Assembly: GCF_023656515.1 (NCBI RefSeq)
Contig: NZ_JAMOFV010000006.1
Coordinates: forward strand, 1,463,354 to 1,527,353
Direction of reading: 5' to 3'
DNA from: Clostridium swellfunianum
GTDB taxonomy: Bacteria > Bacillota > Clostridia > Clostridiales > Clostridiaceae
Length of the DNA: 64,000 bases
The position numbers were made by a program, and so were the translations under genes. Every line of letters starts with the position of its first letter. Position 1 is the first letter of the stretch. Shown piece by piece: positions 54,760 to 63,485 of this stretch. Under the pieces are notes generated by a model. That model saw only the letters and a program-made list of their open reading frames with translations, searched no databases and was not told where the DNA came from.

Positions 54760-56094
54760 CTACCCCTCCCTGCTTTCATCAACTTCAAATATAGTAGGGC
54801 CTTGTATATCATTTGTTATTGCTTCTAATGCCTTTTCCAAAATTTTTCGCCTAAATACCTTTTCTCTTTCAAGAGGGAGAGCAGGATTACCTACTGGAGA
54901 AGTAAAATCTCCTCCGAATATAATTCTGTTTGCTCCTACATTAAAAGCTATTGACGTAAAAGCTGTTATGTGTGCATTAGGAATTCCTGCCCTGTCTATT
55001 TCTTTTGATATCGTTGCGCCGCAACGTGTGCAAGTTCCTCAGGTAGAAGTTAAAATAGCAGCACTTACACCAGCCTCTCTCAATTCAGCTGCTATATTTC
55101 TTCCCATAGCCTTGCTGCTTTCAATATTAGTCCCTACACCACAGGTCGTAAAGAAATATCTATATACTGTTCCTATTATTCCTTCCTTCTCTAGAACTCT
55201 CATTTCGTCTAAGGGAATAAGGCGATTGGGGTCAGCTGTGGCAAAGGTAGTATCATATCCTCCATGAATTGACTCATATACTCCTTTATTGAGCGATTCA
55301 ATTCCTTCCACATCATATCTTCCATAAGTAACTGCAAATGCCTGTTTTATCTTGTCGGGATTCCCTACAGGTACAAGTCCACCTGTTGTGATAAGTGCAA
55401 TTGCTGCGTTTTCGAGATTTTCAAGCTTTGCAGCAGGAGCAATCTTCTCAAATCCTCTCAAAGGTACCTCAGTAGTGTATGGCTTATTATTAAGCTTTTT
55501 TATTAAAATATCAACTACTCTTTCAGCACCCGCTTTTTCATGGTATTCATTGTATCTATGCCCGGTCCTAATATACCCTTCAAGCCTCGCTGGTCCTATG
55601 AGTTCTTGCCTTGCAAGCTTTAGAGAAAGCTTTGCCAAGGCAGGCAGAGATTTTGACATACCTGCAGCTGTTTCGGTAGTTGCTACAATATAATTGTCTT
55701 GCACATACATAGCTACAGCAGGATTTTCATGCCACATTGCCGTTACACTTGGTATACTAAATTCCTTTCTAACATAATCACATATCTTTGCACAAGCTAC
55801 TCCGTAACGTCCTGCATTAAATGCCGGTCCAGCAATAAACACATCAGGCTTTTCCTTTTCTATAATCTCTTTAATATGTGGAAGGATACTTTGGAAGTTT
55901 TCATCATTATTAATATAATTGTCTCCACATGCGATTATTTTTACTATTTCCATCTCGCCTTTCCAAAGCTTTTCTAATCCAATTGCTGGTCCTTTCTTTT
56001 CTTCCAAAACGCATAGACCTGTATCTGCCATAGCTTCACCGCCAAGGCCTGCATAAAACTGATTTATATAATGCACTGCTTTAAGTACTGACAA
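54760..56094 (-). CDS. Selenoprotein GrdB-like subunit of a glycine/sarcosine/betaine reductase
   Basis: 444 residues when UGA at 55039-55041 is read as selenocysteine. The frame continues past it as GTCTRCGATISKEIDRAG, then GANRIIFGGDFTSPVGNPAL, to TAG at 54760, the expected GrdB/GrdF/GrdH ending. ILTST-U-GTCTRCG is the canonical Sec site. The start is a TTG at 56094 behind AAAGGAG. A hairpin 12 bases after the UGA could be the SECIS. The subunit takes the substrate's C2 unit and forms a selenium-carbon intermediate passed to GrdA. It sits between the ALDH and GrdE-like genes. Confidence 0.95.
55012..55026 (-). promoter_or_regulatory. SECIS-like hairpin after the UGA codon
   Basis: CGTTGC and GCAACG form a perfect 6-bp stem around GGC on the minus strand, starting 12 bases downstream of the UGA, the spacing seen in bacterial SECIS elements read by SelB. 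It falls within coding sequence. Confidence 0.7.
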
Positions 56095-56138
56095 AAAAAA
56101 TCTCTCCTTTCAATTACGCTATTTAGACTATGGCAAAC

Positions 56139-57635
56139 TTACATAGGTGGTGCACTGTCATCAATCATGTCAATAAAAACTGTCTTTGATATCATATATT
56201 TATAAATACCTGCCACACCTATTCCGCTTTCCTTCCATCCAGTGCCAGGAGATTCTATCATACCCTTGCTGAAATACGTATTAACGTAAATTTGTCCTCC
56301 ATTTATCTTCTCCGCTACTCTTAAAGCTCGTTTAATATTTGTAGAGAATACGGCACCAGCCAATCCATATTTCGTGGAATTAGCAATTTGAATAGCCTCT
56401 TCCTCTGTCTCAAAAGGTGTTATACATAAGACTGGTCCAAATATTTCTTCTTGGAATATTGTCATATCTTGCGTTACATCTGTAAAGATTGTGGGAGGCA
56501 CAAAATTACCTTTTGAAAGTTCATCATCAATATATGGTTTTCCACCCATGACTAACCTTGCACCTTCTAATTTGCCTTTTTCAATATAACTCCAAACATT
56601 ATTTGCGTGTTCTTTTGAAATCAAAGTACTGAAATTTACACCCTTTTCATAATCAAATCCATTGCCAGGTATAAATTTCTCACATTCTACTTTTAGTTTT
56701 GTTATAAACTCTTCATATATATTTTTGTGAAGTATCAATCTTGTACCGGATACACACACTTGACCAGAATTTAAAGTAAAGCCGGCTCTTGCCCATTTAA
56801 CAACCTCATCTATATTGACATCATCAAAAACTATGTTTGGGCTTTTTCCTCCAAGCTCCAATGCAATATCCTTTACTGTATCCTTAGATCTGCCTATAAT
56901 CTGTTTTCCTACCTCTGTTCCTCCAGTCATGGATACCATATCTACTAGAGGACTTTTTACTAGTTCATCTCCTACTTCGCTACCAGAACCAGTAACAACA
57001 TTTACAACACCTGGTGGGAATCCAGCTTCATGAAAAACTTCAGCAATTAGAAGCATGCTCAGTGAAGCCCAGGATGATGGCTTAATAACAACAGTATTGC
57101 CTGCAGCAAGTATGGCACATACCTTTTGACACCCCATCATCATGGGACCATTCCAAGGAAGAATTTCTCCAACTACTCCACAAGGCTGCCACAGTACGTA
57201 GTTTAAGTGCCCGACCTCAGAAGGAACCACTTTACCCTCAAGGCAGCGAGCTTTGCCTGCAAAGTACTCAAAGGCATCAATACTCATCTGTGCTTCATAA
57301 TATAGTGCACTCATAAAAAGTTTTCCACATTCCAACGTTTCAATTACTGCAAACTCTTCAACCCTTTTAGAAAGGATTTGTCCAGCTTTAATAAGTAGTT
57401 TACTTCTTTCTTTTGCTGACATCCTCCCCCATGGACCTTCATCATAGGCTTTGCGTGCAGCAAGTATGGCCTTTTGCACATCTTCAGTACCGCCTTTATA
57501 AGCTTTTGCAAACGGTTCATTATTTACTGGATTTATAATATCGAAAGTTTTACCTGATTCAGACGCTGTAAATTCACCATTAATATACAGCTTATAGGGC
57601 TCTTTTCTTACATATAATAACGGATTCAATGCCAT
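56139..57635 (-). CDS. NAD(P)-dependent aldehyde dehydrogenase
   Basis: 498 residues, a full-length ALDH. Cofactor motifs include EILPWNGPMMMG and SMTGGTEVGKQI; the catalytic Glu is in LELGGKSPN and the nucleophile Cys in NSGQVCVSGTRL. It resembles betaine-aldehyde and other amino-aldehyde dehydrogenases. The ATG lies right at GGGGGG; a TTG at codon 3 has better spacing and may be used. It lies between ribF and grdB-like, so it may supply the N-substituted glycine for the reductase (inference). Confidence 0.93.
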   Translation of the reverse strand: MALNPLLYVRKEPYKLYINGEFTASESGKTFDIINPVNNEPFAKAYKGGTEDVQKAILAARKAYDEGPWGRMSAKERSKLLIKAGQILSKRVEEFAVIETLECGKLFMSALYYEAQMSIDAFEYFAGKARCLEGKVVPSEVGHLNYVLWQPCGVVGEILPWNGPMMMGCQKVCAILAAGNTVVIKPSSWASLSMLLIAEVFHEAGFPPGVVNVVTGSGSEVGDELVKSPLVDMVSMTGGTEVGKQIIGRSKDTVKDIALELGGKSPNIVFDDVNIDEVVKWARAGFTLNSGQVCVSGTRLILHKNIYEEFITKLKVECEKFIPGNGFDYEKGVNFSTLISKEHANNVWSYIEKGKLEGARLVMGGKPYIDDELSKGNFVPPTIFTDVTQDMTIFQEEIFGPVLCITPFETEEEAIQIANSTKYGLAGAVFSTNIKRALRVAEKINGGQIYVNTYFSKGMIESPGTGWKESGIGVAGIYKYMISKTVFIDMIDDSAPPM

Positions 57636-57669
57636 CCCCCCATTTGAACATATAATTTAAAATTGACTT

Positions 57670-58557
57670 TTATATTCCATCTAAATAAGCTCTAATTGAT
57701 TCTATATCATTATTAACTTGCGCTTTAACCTCATCAAGATTATTAAATTTTTTAACTCCTCTGATAAATACATGAGTTTCAAGAGTTATTGTCTTATCAT
57801 ATAAGTCTCCTGAGAAATCAAGAAGAAAAGCTTCTATTGTGACATAATTATAGTTATCAACAGATGGCCTCTTTCCAATGTTGGTAAGACCTTTTACTTT
57901 TTCACCCTCAATTTCAGAAAGCGTTCCATAAACTCCATATGTGGGCAGCTGCTTATGCTCGCCATACCCTAGATTAGCTGTTGGCATGCCAACGGTTCTG
58001 CCAAGAGCCTTACCATGCATAACCTTACCCATGAGAAGGTATGGATGTCCGAGCAATTCATTTGCTTTTTGAAGATTTCCCTCTTCAAGCTCCTTTATAA
58101 TACGCCTCGATGTTACAGGCTCATCATCGGTTAATACAGTACCGCACTCAACAAGCTTATACTCATATCTTTGTGCACATTCTCTCAGCACACAAATATT
58201 ACTATCGTTCTCTCCTGCAACAATAACCTGCGCCCCTAACTTATCAAGTAAAATATCTTTAATAAATTGCTCAATTGAAATATCTTTATTTTCCTCACTA
58301 ATTTTATATGAAATCATAACCTCGGGACCATTCTTGCTTAAAAGATATTGCTTTTCTTCTTCGGTAGAGAGAACTTTTCTATCCTTGAGCAGTGATTCAT
58401 CATATTCAAAGCTTAAAACAACAGAAGTAAGTCTCTCTTTTGATGCATCAATTAATCTATTTATTACTGCATGGTGTCCAGTATGCACACCATCAAAGCT
58501 ACCGAAAGCAACGCAGGTGTTTTTCATAATGAAATCATTTCCGCTAATATATCTCAC
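57670..58557 (-). CDS. ribF: RibF-type bifunctional riboflavin kinase/FAD synthetase
   Basis: About 295 residues from a GTG at 58557 (AAAAGGAG upstream). An in-frame ATG at 58611 lies inside a hairpin and is unlikely. The FAD synthetase half has FGSFDGVHTGHHAVI (nucleotide site) and TSRRIIKELEEG; the kinase half has GHPYLLMGKVMHGKALGR and MPTANLGYG. It makes FMN and FAD. Its place inside a catabolic operon rather than with ribosomal genes suggests a dedicated extra copy, perhaps for a flavoprotein needed by the reductase electron chain (inference). Confidence 0.9.
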   Translation of the reverse strand: MRYISGNDFIMKNTCVAFGSFDGVHTGHHAVINRLIDASKERLTSVVLSFEYDESLLKDRKVLSTEEEKQYLLSKNGPEVMISYKISEENKDISIEQFIKDILLDKLGAQVIVAGENDSNICVLRECAQRYEYKLVECGTVLTDDEPVTSRRIIKELEEGNLQKANELLGHPYLLMGKVMHGKALGRTVGMPTANLGYGEHKQLPTYGVYGTLSEIEGEKVKGLTNIGKRPSVDNYNYVTIEAFLLDFSGDLYDKTITLETHVFIRGVKKFNNLDEVKAQVNNDIESIRAYLDGI

Positions 58558-58587
58558 AGTAATCGACTCCTTTTCTTTACTTAATAA

Positions 58588-58618
58588 TTCCGCCATGCAG
58601 TTTGACTGCATGGCAGAA
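58588..58618. repeat. Strong hairpin between the APC permease and ribF genes
   Basis: GCCATGCAGT (58592-58601) pairs perfectly with ACTGCATGGC (58605-58614) around TTG, extended by TTC/GAA after one mismatch. No T-run follows on the minus strand. It could stabilise or process the operon mRNA. Confidence 0.7.
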
Positions 58619-58663
58619 TGAAAGGGTTATATTTATGAGATGAATACCAATAATATATAAATT

Positions 58664-60004
58664 TTATGAATCTAGTTTTCTTGTGCTAATAAAGTAAATA
58701 ATCATGCCAATTAAGAAGTATCCAGCTGTCCACGCCCAAAGCTTCCAGCCTCCACTAAGAATGCCAGGAATATATGCAGCTATGATAACGATTAAAGTTA
58801 TAACAGGAAGAATGTTCCCACCAGGAGCTTTAAAGCCTTGTGCCGATGGATTTTTCTTGCGAGCCGCAACAACAGTTAAACAAACTATTGCAACTACTAC
58901 TGCATTACATAAAGAACCAAGATTTACGATTAAATTAGTAAAGCTTGGAAACGCAGAAATTATTCCAACAATAAGTATGACAATTATTTGAGCATTTACT
59001 GGAACACCTGTTTTTTCATTGTTCTTCGCAAGGAACTTAGGTAGAATTCCGCTTTCAGCAGATGCTTGAAGAGCACGAGCTGATAAAGTCATAACTACAA
59101 GAATTGTTGTTATGAGTGCCAAAACAGCTGATATTGATATAAGCTTTGCTAACCATGGAATAGCCTGCAGTTTTGTAAATGCAGCAGCATATAGCGGGAT
59201 ATAAGCCATGCCAGGATTTTTTTGCAAGAACTGCGAGGAAATAAGTCCTAATACTGAAAGTATAACTAGAATATAAAGTGTAACAACAACAACCATAGCT
59301 ATTGTCATAGCTTTAGGAACTGTCTTGTTAGGATCTTTAATCTCTCCTACCATAAATGCAACAGCTACTATTGAGCCATAAGCTACCATCGCAATTGGAA
59401 TAGCACTCATGAATCCCCACGTACCTTCAACCCCCTGAGTAAAGAATGGACTTAGCATTCCTGCATCCCATTTGCCACTGAACAACGCAATAACAATAAA
59501 TATAAGCATTGTGGCAGCAAGACCGATTGTAAGTATTGTATTAGCTTTACCTGTAATAGATATATTCACCAGGTTTAGTAATCCACACACAACAACTGCA
59601 GCTATAGCAAGAGGTATTTGATATTTTCCTAGAGCTGGGAAACCAACACCAAGATAAATACTTACATAAATTGCTGAAAAAGCAGCTCCTGCCCAGCACC
59701 CAAAAAGATACGCCCAAGCTGAAATCCAACCCCATATTCTGCCTTGCCTTTCATTTTTGCCTAGTGACTTTGCTGGAAATACAAATATGCCTCCTGAACG
59801 CGGATAAATAGATGAAAGTTCAGCTGTTTGAAGACCGTAAGCAAATAAAATTACAGCTGCAATAATCCAAGATAAAATTGAAGCAGGACCAGCATTTAAA
59901 ATTGTCATACCTGAAAGAGAAAAAATTGCGCTTCCTATCATACCGCCGATAAGAATAGTTGAACTGTCTAGTAATCCTAGTTTGCCGTTTTGATTGTTTG
60001 ACAT
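58664..60004 (-). CDS. APC-superfamily amino acid/amine permease
   Basis: 446 residues with 12 TMs. The APC opening GLLDSSTILIGGMIGSAIFSLSG (TM1 with the GxG unwound segment) is clear; WIIAAVILFAYGLQTAELSSIYPRSGG continues TM2-3. GGGGAGAGG precedes the ATG. It is the only transporter of the operon, so it probably imports the substrate handled by the aldolase, dehydrogenases and Grd-like reductase. An amino acid or related amine is implied by the family. Confidence 0.92.
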   Translation of the reverse strand: MSNNQNGKLGLLDSSTILIGGMIGSAIFSLSGMTILNAGPASILSWIIAAVILFAYGLQTAELSSIYPRSGGIFVFPAKSLGKNERQGRIWGWISAWAYLFGCWAGAAFSAIYVSIYLGVGFPALGKYQIPLAIAAVVVCGLLNLVNISITGKANTILTIGLAATMLIFIVIALFSGKWDAGMLSPFFTQGVEGTWGFMSAIPIAMVAYGSIVAVAFMVGEIKDPNKTVPKAMTIAMVVVVTLYILVILSVLGLISSQFLQKNPGMAYIPLYAAAFTKLQAIPWLAKLISISAVLALITTILVVMTLSARALQASAESGILPKFLAKNNEKTGVPVNAQIIVILIVGIISAFPSFTNLIVNLGSLCNAVVVAIVCLTVVAARKKNPSAQGFKAPGGNILPVITLIVIIAAYIPGILSGGWKLWAWTAGYFLIGMIIYFISTRKLDS

Positions 60005-60232
60005 AACCCCTCTCCCCTTTTTACTATTATTATGATTGCAGTTTTTACCTTGAAGCAGACACCCGAAGTCATTTGCATGGATAAATATATTGGTAAACGC
60101 ATTCTACTGCGCTTATCACCTAATTATTTTCAGCCCCAATTTACTCCATTATATATCAGCTCAGCAACTCCTTCCTTCAATAAGTATGCCGAAAGTTTTT
60201 TCGTTCCGGCAATACTAATATGAAGAAACGGC
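60005..60232. other. 228-bp gap inside the catabolic operon
   Basis: No gene with a start and ribosome binding site. A stretch open for about 30 codons on the minus strand (near 60225-60130) ends in TGA without a start codon and may be a remnant. A weak GCCG/CGGC hairpin lies near 60190-60210. Confidence 0.4.
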
Positions 60233-61267
60233 CTACATTTTAACTATAATACGATAGGTTTTTGGATCTATTGCCTGCTCGAAAGCATATTCAATATTTT
60301 CAAGAGGCACAATGTCTGAAACAAGCAGTGATGGATCTATCATCTTGTATGAAAGCAATCTTGTCGCAGCTAAGAAATCACGTGTGTTTGCATTTACAGC
60401 TCCCGTAATATTCATTTCTGTAGAATGCACATTGTTAACGTTTAACTCAACAGGCTTATTGGGATGGAAGGAAGAGTACATTATAACGCGCCCTGTCTTT
60501 CCAGTCATTTGAATACTATCTGCAGCTAATTGCGGTATAGCAGCCGTACAGAATACAACATCAGCTCCCCTACCATCTGTAAACTCTTTAACCTTATCAG
60601 CTGCATTAACTTCTTTAGAATTAATCAAGATATCTGCACCCATTTTTCTTGCTATTTCCAATCTGTCTTCATCAACTTCACAGGCTATAACACGTGCACC
60701 TTTAAGTTTGGCCAGCTGAATATGAAAAGCTCCCATGATTCCAACTCCTATAACAACTACATCATCACCAAGTTCTATATCTGCATTGTTAATGCTGTGT
60801 ACACAGCAGGCTAATGGTTCAGATAATGCTGCATAAGTTAAATCCAAATCATCAGCCATCTTATAAAGAGCTTTTGCATCAATCATCATATATTCTGAAA
60901 AGCCACCAGGTCCTCCTACTCCTTCATGGATATTCGCTATAAAGGATATAACACATTGATTTTCATGTCCACTTCTGCAGTAATAACATTCTCCACAACT
61001 TGTTAAGAGTCTTGCTGCAACTTTATCTCCTGCCTTAAGACTTTTTACCTTGCTGCCAACTGCAACTACTGTACCTGAAGCCTCGTGACCACCAGCAAAA
61101 GGATAACGTTTCATAACACCGTTAAATATCCTCTGCTCAAGTGTACAAATAGCACAGCTGTCTACCTTTATGAGAACCTGGCTGCCTTCAGGCAGCTTAA
61201 GTTCCTTTTCAGTGATTTCTATTTTCTTCTCATCAGTTATAATTGCAACTCTATATGTGTTAGACAT
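60233..61267 (-). CDS. Zinc-dependent medium-chain alcohol/polyol dehydrogenase
   Basis: 344 residues from the ATG at 61267 (AGGAGGGT upstream); the earlier ATG at 61288 has none. The catalytic zinc region contains CAICTLEQRIF and GGHEASGTV; the structural zinc site is CGECYYCRSGHENQC. The NAD motif is GVGIMGAFHIQLAKLKGA. It oxidises a secondary alcohol or polyol, resembling threonine/sorbitol dehydrogenases. It is the second gene after the aldolase, 56 bases on. Confidence 0.92.
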   Translation of the reverse strand: MSNTYRVAIITDEKKIEITEKELKLPEGSQVLIKVDSCAICTLEQRIFNGVMKRYPFAGGHEASGTVVAVGSKVKSLKAGDKVAARLLTSCGECYYCRSGHENQCVISFIANIHEGVGGPGGFSEYMMIDAKALYKMADDLDLTYAALSEPLACCVHSINNADIELGDDVVVIGVGIMGAFHIQLAKLKGARVIACEVDEDRLEIARKMGADILINSKEVNAADKVKEFTDGRGADVVFCTAAIPQLAADSIQMTGKTGRVIMYSSFHPNKPVELNVNNVHSTEMNITGAVNANTRDFLAATRLLSYKMIDPSLLVSDIVPLENIEYAFEQAIDPKTYRIIVKM

Positions 61268-61323
61268 AATACCCTCCTGTAAAAGCATAAAGATAACCAG
61301 TCTTCACGCCTCATTTTATTCTC

Positions 61324-62124
61324 CTAGAATTTTTTATTTAATTCCTTTAAAGCTGATTCAACGCTACAGTCTTCATGAATAAGTCTAGCTATTGCACTGG
61401 CATATCGAGCAGGATTCTCATGATTCCATATGTTTCTCCCCATTGCGATTCCCGCTCCACCTGCACTAAGGGCTTCCTTAATCTCGGTAAGAAGCTTTTC
61501 TTCTGATACCTTTTTACTGCCTCCTAATATAACTACCGGAACATATACACTCTCACAGAGTTCCTTAAAACTTTCAGGATCGCCAGTATATTCAGTCTTT
61601 ATGATATCAGCCCCCATTTCCGCACCCATGCGACATACAAAGGTTATATTAGCTGGAGTACGTGAATCTTCTCCGCCTTCAAAGCCTCTTGGAAGCATCT
61701 CTGCAGTTAGAGGAATTCCCCATTTGTTGCAGTCAAGAATATTTCTAGATAAATTCTTTAAGGTTTGATCTTCCCACTTAGAGCCAGGAAACCCCATACT
61801 TATTACGGAGTCTGCTCCAAGCCTAATTGCATCTTCTACATTTACTACAGCTTGAAGAGGCTTATCTTTAGAACCTAAAAATGATGAACCACCGTCAAGT
61901 CTTAAAATAATGCCCTTGCCATGAAAATCATCAGCGAATTTTTCCGCAAGTCCAACTGTTGCTAAAAATGCATCTGCTCCTGCTCTTGCTACCTCGCTTA
62001 TTATCTTTCCTGGATACTTCATTGCAGGAAGTACATTAAAGCCGTTTCCATGGTCCATAGCCATGATAAATGTTCTCTTATCCTCTCTGAATACGTGATT
62101 TAGACGATGTACTTTGTTTGCCAT
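61324..62124 (-). CDS. DhnA/LsrF-type class I aldolase
   Basis: 266 residues. MAMDHGNGF near the N-terminus, LRLDGGSSFLG, and the Schiff-base Lys region GADIIKTEYTGD are features of DeoC/LsrF/DhnA aldolases, with GGSKKVSEEKLL and GIAMGRNIW closing the phosphate-binding site. It cleaves or thiolyses a phosphorylated ketose-type substrate. It is the first gene of the operon, divergent from SorC, so it probably acts on the entry compound. Confidence 0.9.
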   Translation of the reverse strand: MANKVHRLNHVFREDKRTFIMAMDHGNGFNVLPAMKYPGKIISEVARAGADAFLATVGLAEKFADDFHGKGIILRLDGGSSFLGSKDKPLQAVVNVEDAIRLGADSVISMGFPGSKWEDQTLKNLSRNILDCNKWGIPLTAEMLPRGFEGGEDSRTPANITFVCRMGAEMGADIIKTEYTGDPESFKELCESVYVPVVILGGSKKVSEEKLLTEIKEALSAGGAGIAMGRNIWNHENPARYASAIARLIHEDCSVESALKELNKKF

Positions 62125-62246
62125 GTTGAATCAACTTCCTTTCTTTTAAATGTATTATAGACTGTAAAGTTTTTAACATATAAAGTGTTTTAATATATTG
62201 CAAGCTGCTTGCTCCCCTATAACAGGCTTAAAGAAACATATTTAAA

Positions 62247-62281
62247 TGTTACATTTGTACATTATATGAGCGTTTGTAACA
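62247..62281. promoter_or_regulatory. Inverted repeat, candidate SorC operator
   Basis: TGTTACA (62247-62253) and TGTAACA (62275-62281) are complementary arms 21 bases apart in the 319-base gap between the divergent aldolase (start 62124) and SorC (start 62444). The rest of the gap is AT-rich with no other clear structure. Confidence 0.5.
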
Positions 62282-62443
62282 GAACATTACTCTTGTATTT
62301 ATTTTTAATAAATTATTTAGCCTATTATTTCTAAACTCCTAATTTCTAAATACTAACAAAAATATAACTCAATAAGCTTGTACGCACTAATAATAAGATG
62401 GTATAATAAAAGCCTAATTTAACATATTTTGGAAGGTGATACT

Positions 62444-63382
62444 GTGCAAGATATAAATATAAGAAATGAGTATACAAAGGTTGCCTACTACTATTACAAG
62501 TTAGGAATGACTCAAGATGAGATTGCAAAAAAAATGTCCACGTCTAGGCAAAGAGTTAATAGAATTCTTAAAAAGTGTCTTGAAACAGGAATTGTAAAAA
62601 TCGTTATACAAGAATATGATAATCAAAATGTGGATTTGGAAATTGAATTAGAAACCCTTTTAGGGCTAAATGAGATGATTATTGTAAATAATGCTGATGG
62701 TGAAATCAACGAATTCCTTGGAGCTGCAGCTTCCTCCTACCTTGAACGCGTCTTAAAGGCTAATGATATAATTGGCTTCTCCAGGGGAAGAGCTTTGTCT
62801 TCTCTAGTACAAAATCTTCGACCAATGGATAAAAAGAATCTTACAGTCACACAACTCGTTGGCGGACTTAATGCTGATGAATCCCATATTAATTCAGATT
62901 ATATTGTGGCTCACTCCTCAGAAGTTCTAAATGCAAAGCCATGTTTTATGTATGCTCCTATTATTTTAGAAAACAAAAAGCTCCGTGATTCTCTAATGAA
63001 TGAAAGCTTTTTTTCTAGCGTATACGATGTCATGAAGTCTTGTACTATAGCAATTGTTGGTATTGGAGATATGTCTGATAAATCTAACTTTGTGCAAAAA
63101 AATTTCATATCGAAATCAGAATCCTATATTCTTCAGAGTAAAAATGCAGTAGGGGAGATATGTACACATTATTTTGATGTAAACGGAAAAATAATTGATA
63201 GCGGTTTAAATGACCGAGTGTTATCCATAGATTTGCAAAGCTATAAGAGCATTCCTATTCGTATTGGGGTTGGCTGTGGCCCAGAAAAGCTTTCTTCCAT
63301 ACTTGGCGCCGCACGAGGAGAACTAATAAATGTACTTATAACAGACTTTAAAACAGCACAAGCTCTATCTGAAATGTTATAG
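62444..63382 (+). CDS. SorC/DeoR-type sugar-responsive regulator
   Basis: 312 residues from a GTG at 62444 behind GGAAGGTG; a TTG at 62429 precedes that site. The HTH at about 10-45 is KLGMTQDEIAKKMSTSRQRV. The C-terminal effector domain (60-312) has the SorC sugar-phosphate-binding pattern, including GFSRGRALSSLVQNL and IPIRIGVGCGPEKLSSILGAARG. It is divergent from the aldolase-to-GrdE operon and is probably its regulator, responding to a phosphorylated intermediate. Confidence 0.92.
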   Translation: MQDINIRNEYTKVAYYYYKLGMTQDEIAKKMSTSRQRVNRILKKCLETGIVKIVIQEYDNQNVDLEIELETLLGLNEMIIVNNADGEINEFLGAAASSYLERVLKANDIIGFSRGRALSSLVQNLRPMDKKNLTVTQLVGGLNADESHINSDYIVAHSSEVLNAKPCFMYAPIILENKKLRDSLMNESFFSSVYDVMKSCTIAIVGIGDMSDKSNFVQKNFISKSESYILQSKNAVGEICTHYFDVNGKIIDSGLNDRVLSIDLQSYKSIPIRIGVGCGPEKLSSILGAARGELINVLITDFKTAQALSEML

Positions 63383-63437
63383 TTAATATTATAATTGTAG
63401 TCTTGTGTATATAATGAATAAGACATGCTACGCCCAT

Positions 63438-63485
63438 TAGACAAAGTAAGGTGCTGCAGACTATAAAATCCGCAGCACCTTTTTT
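63438..63485. terminator. Terminator hairpin, copy 2 of the 44-bp repeat
   Basis: AAGGTGCTGC pairs with GCAGCACCTT around a 14-base loop; TTTTTTAC follows on the plus strand, ending the SorC gene. The bases 63438-63481 are identical to 53276-53319. Confidence 0.85.

Noticed and set aside
55039-55041. UGA taken as a premature stop, making the GrdB-like gene a truncated pseudogene
   Set aside because: The frame continues with the conserved GrdB C-terminus, the codon is at the known Sec position, and a SECIS-like hairpin follows.
58588-58618. Intrinsic terminator separating the APC permease from ribF
   Set aside because: The stem is strong, but no T-run follows on the transcribed minus strand.
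60130-60232. Small minus-strand gene of about 30 codons in the operon gap
   Set aside because: No start codon with a ribosome binding site; at most a remnant.
61085-61382. Overlapping plus-strand ORFs near the alcohol dehydrogenase and aldolase genes
   Set aside because: They are antisense shadows with no ribosome binding site or family resemblance.
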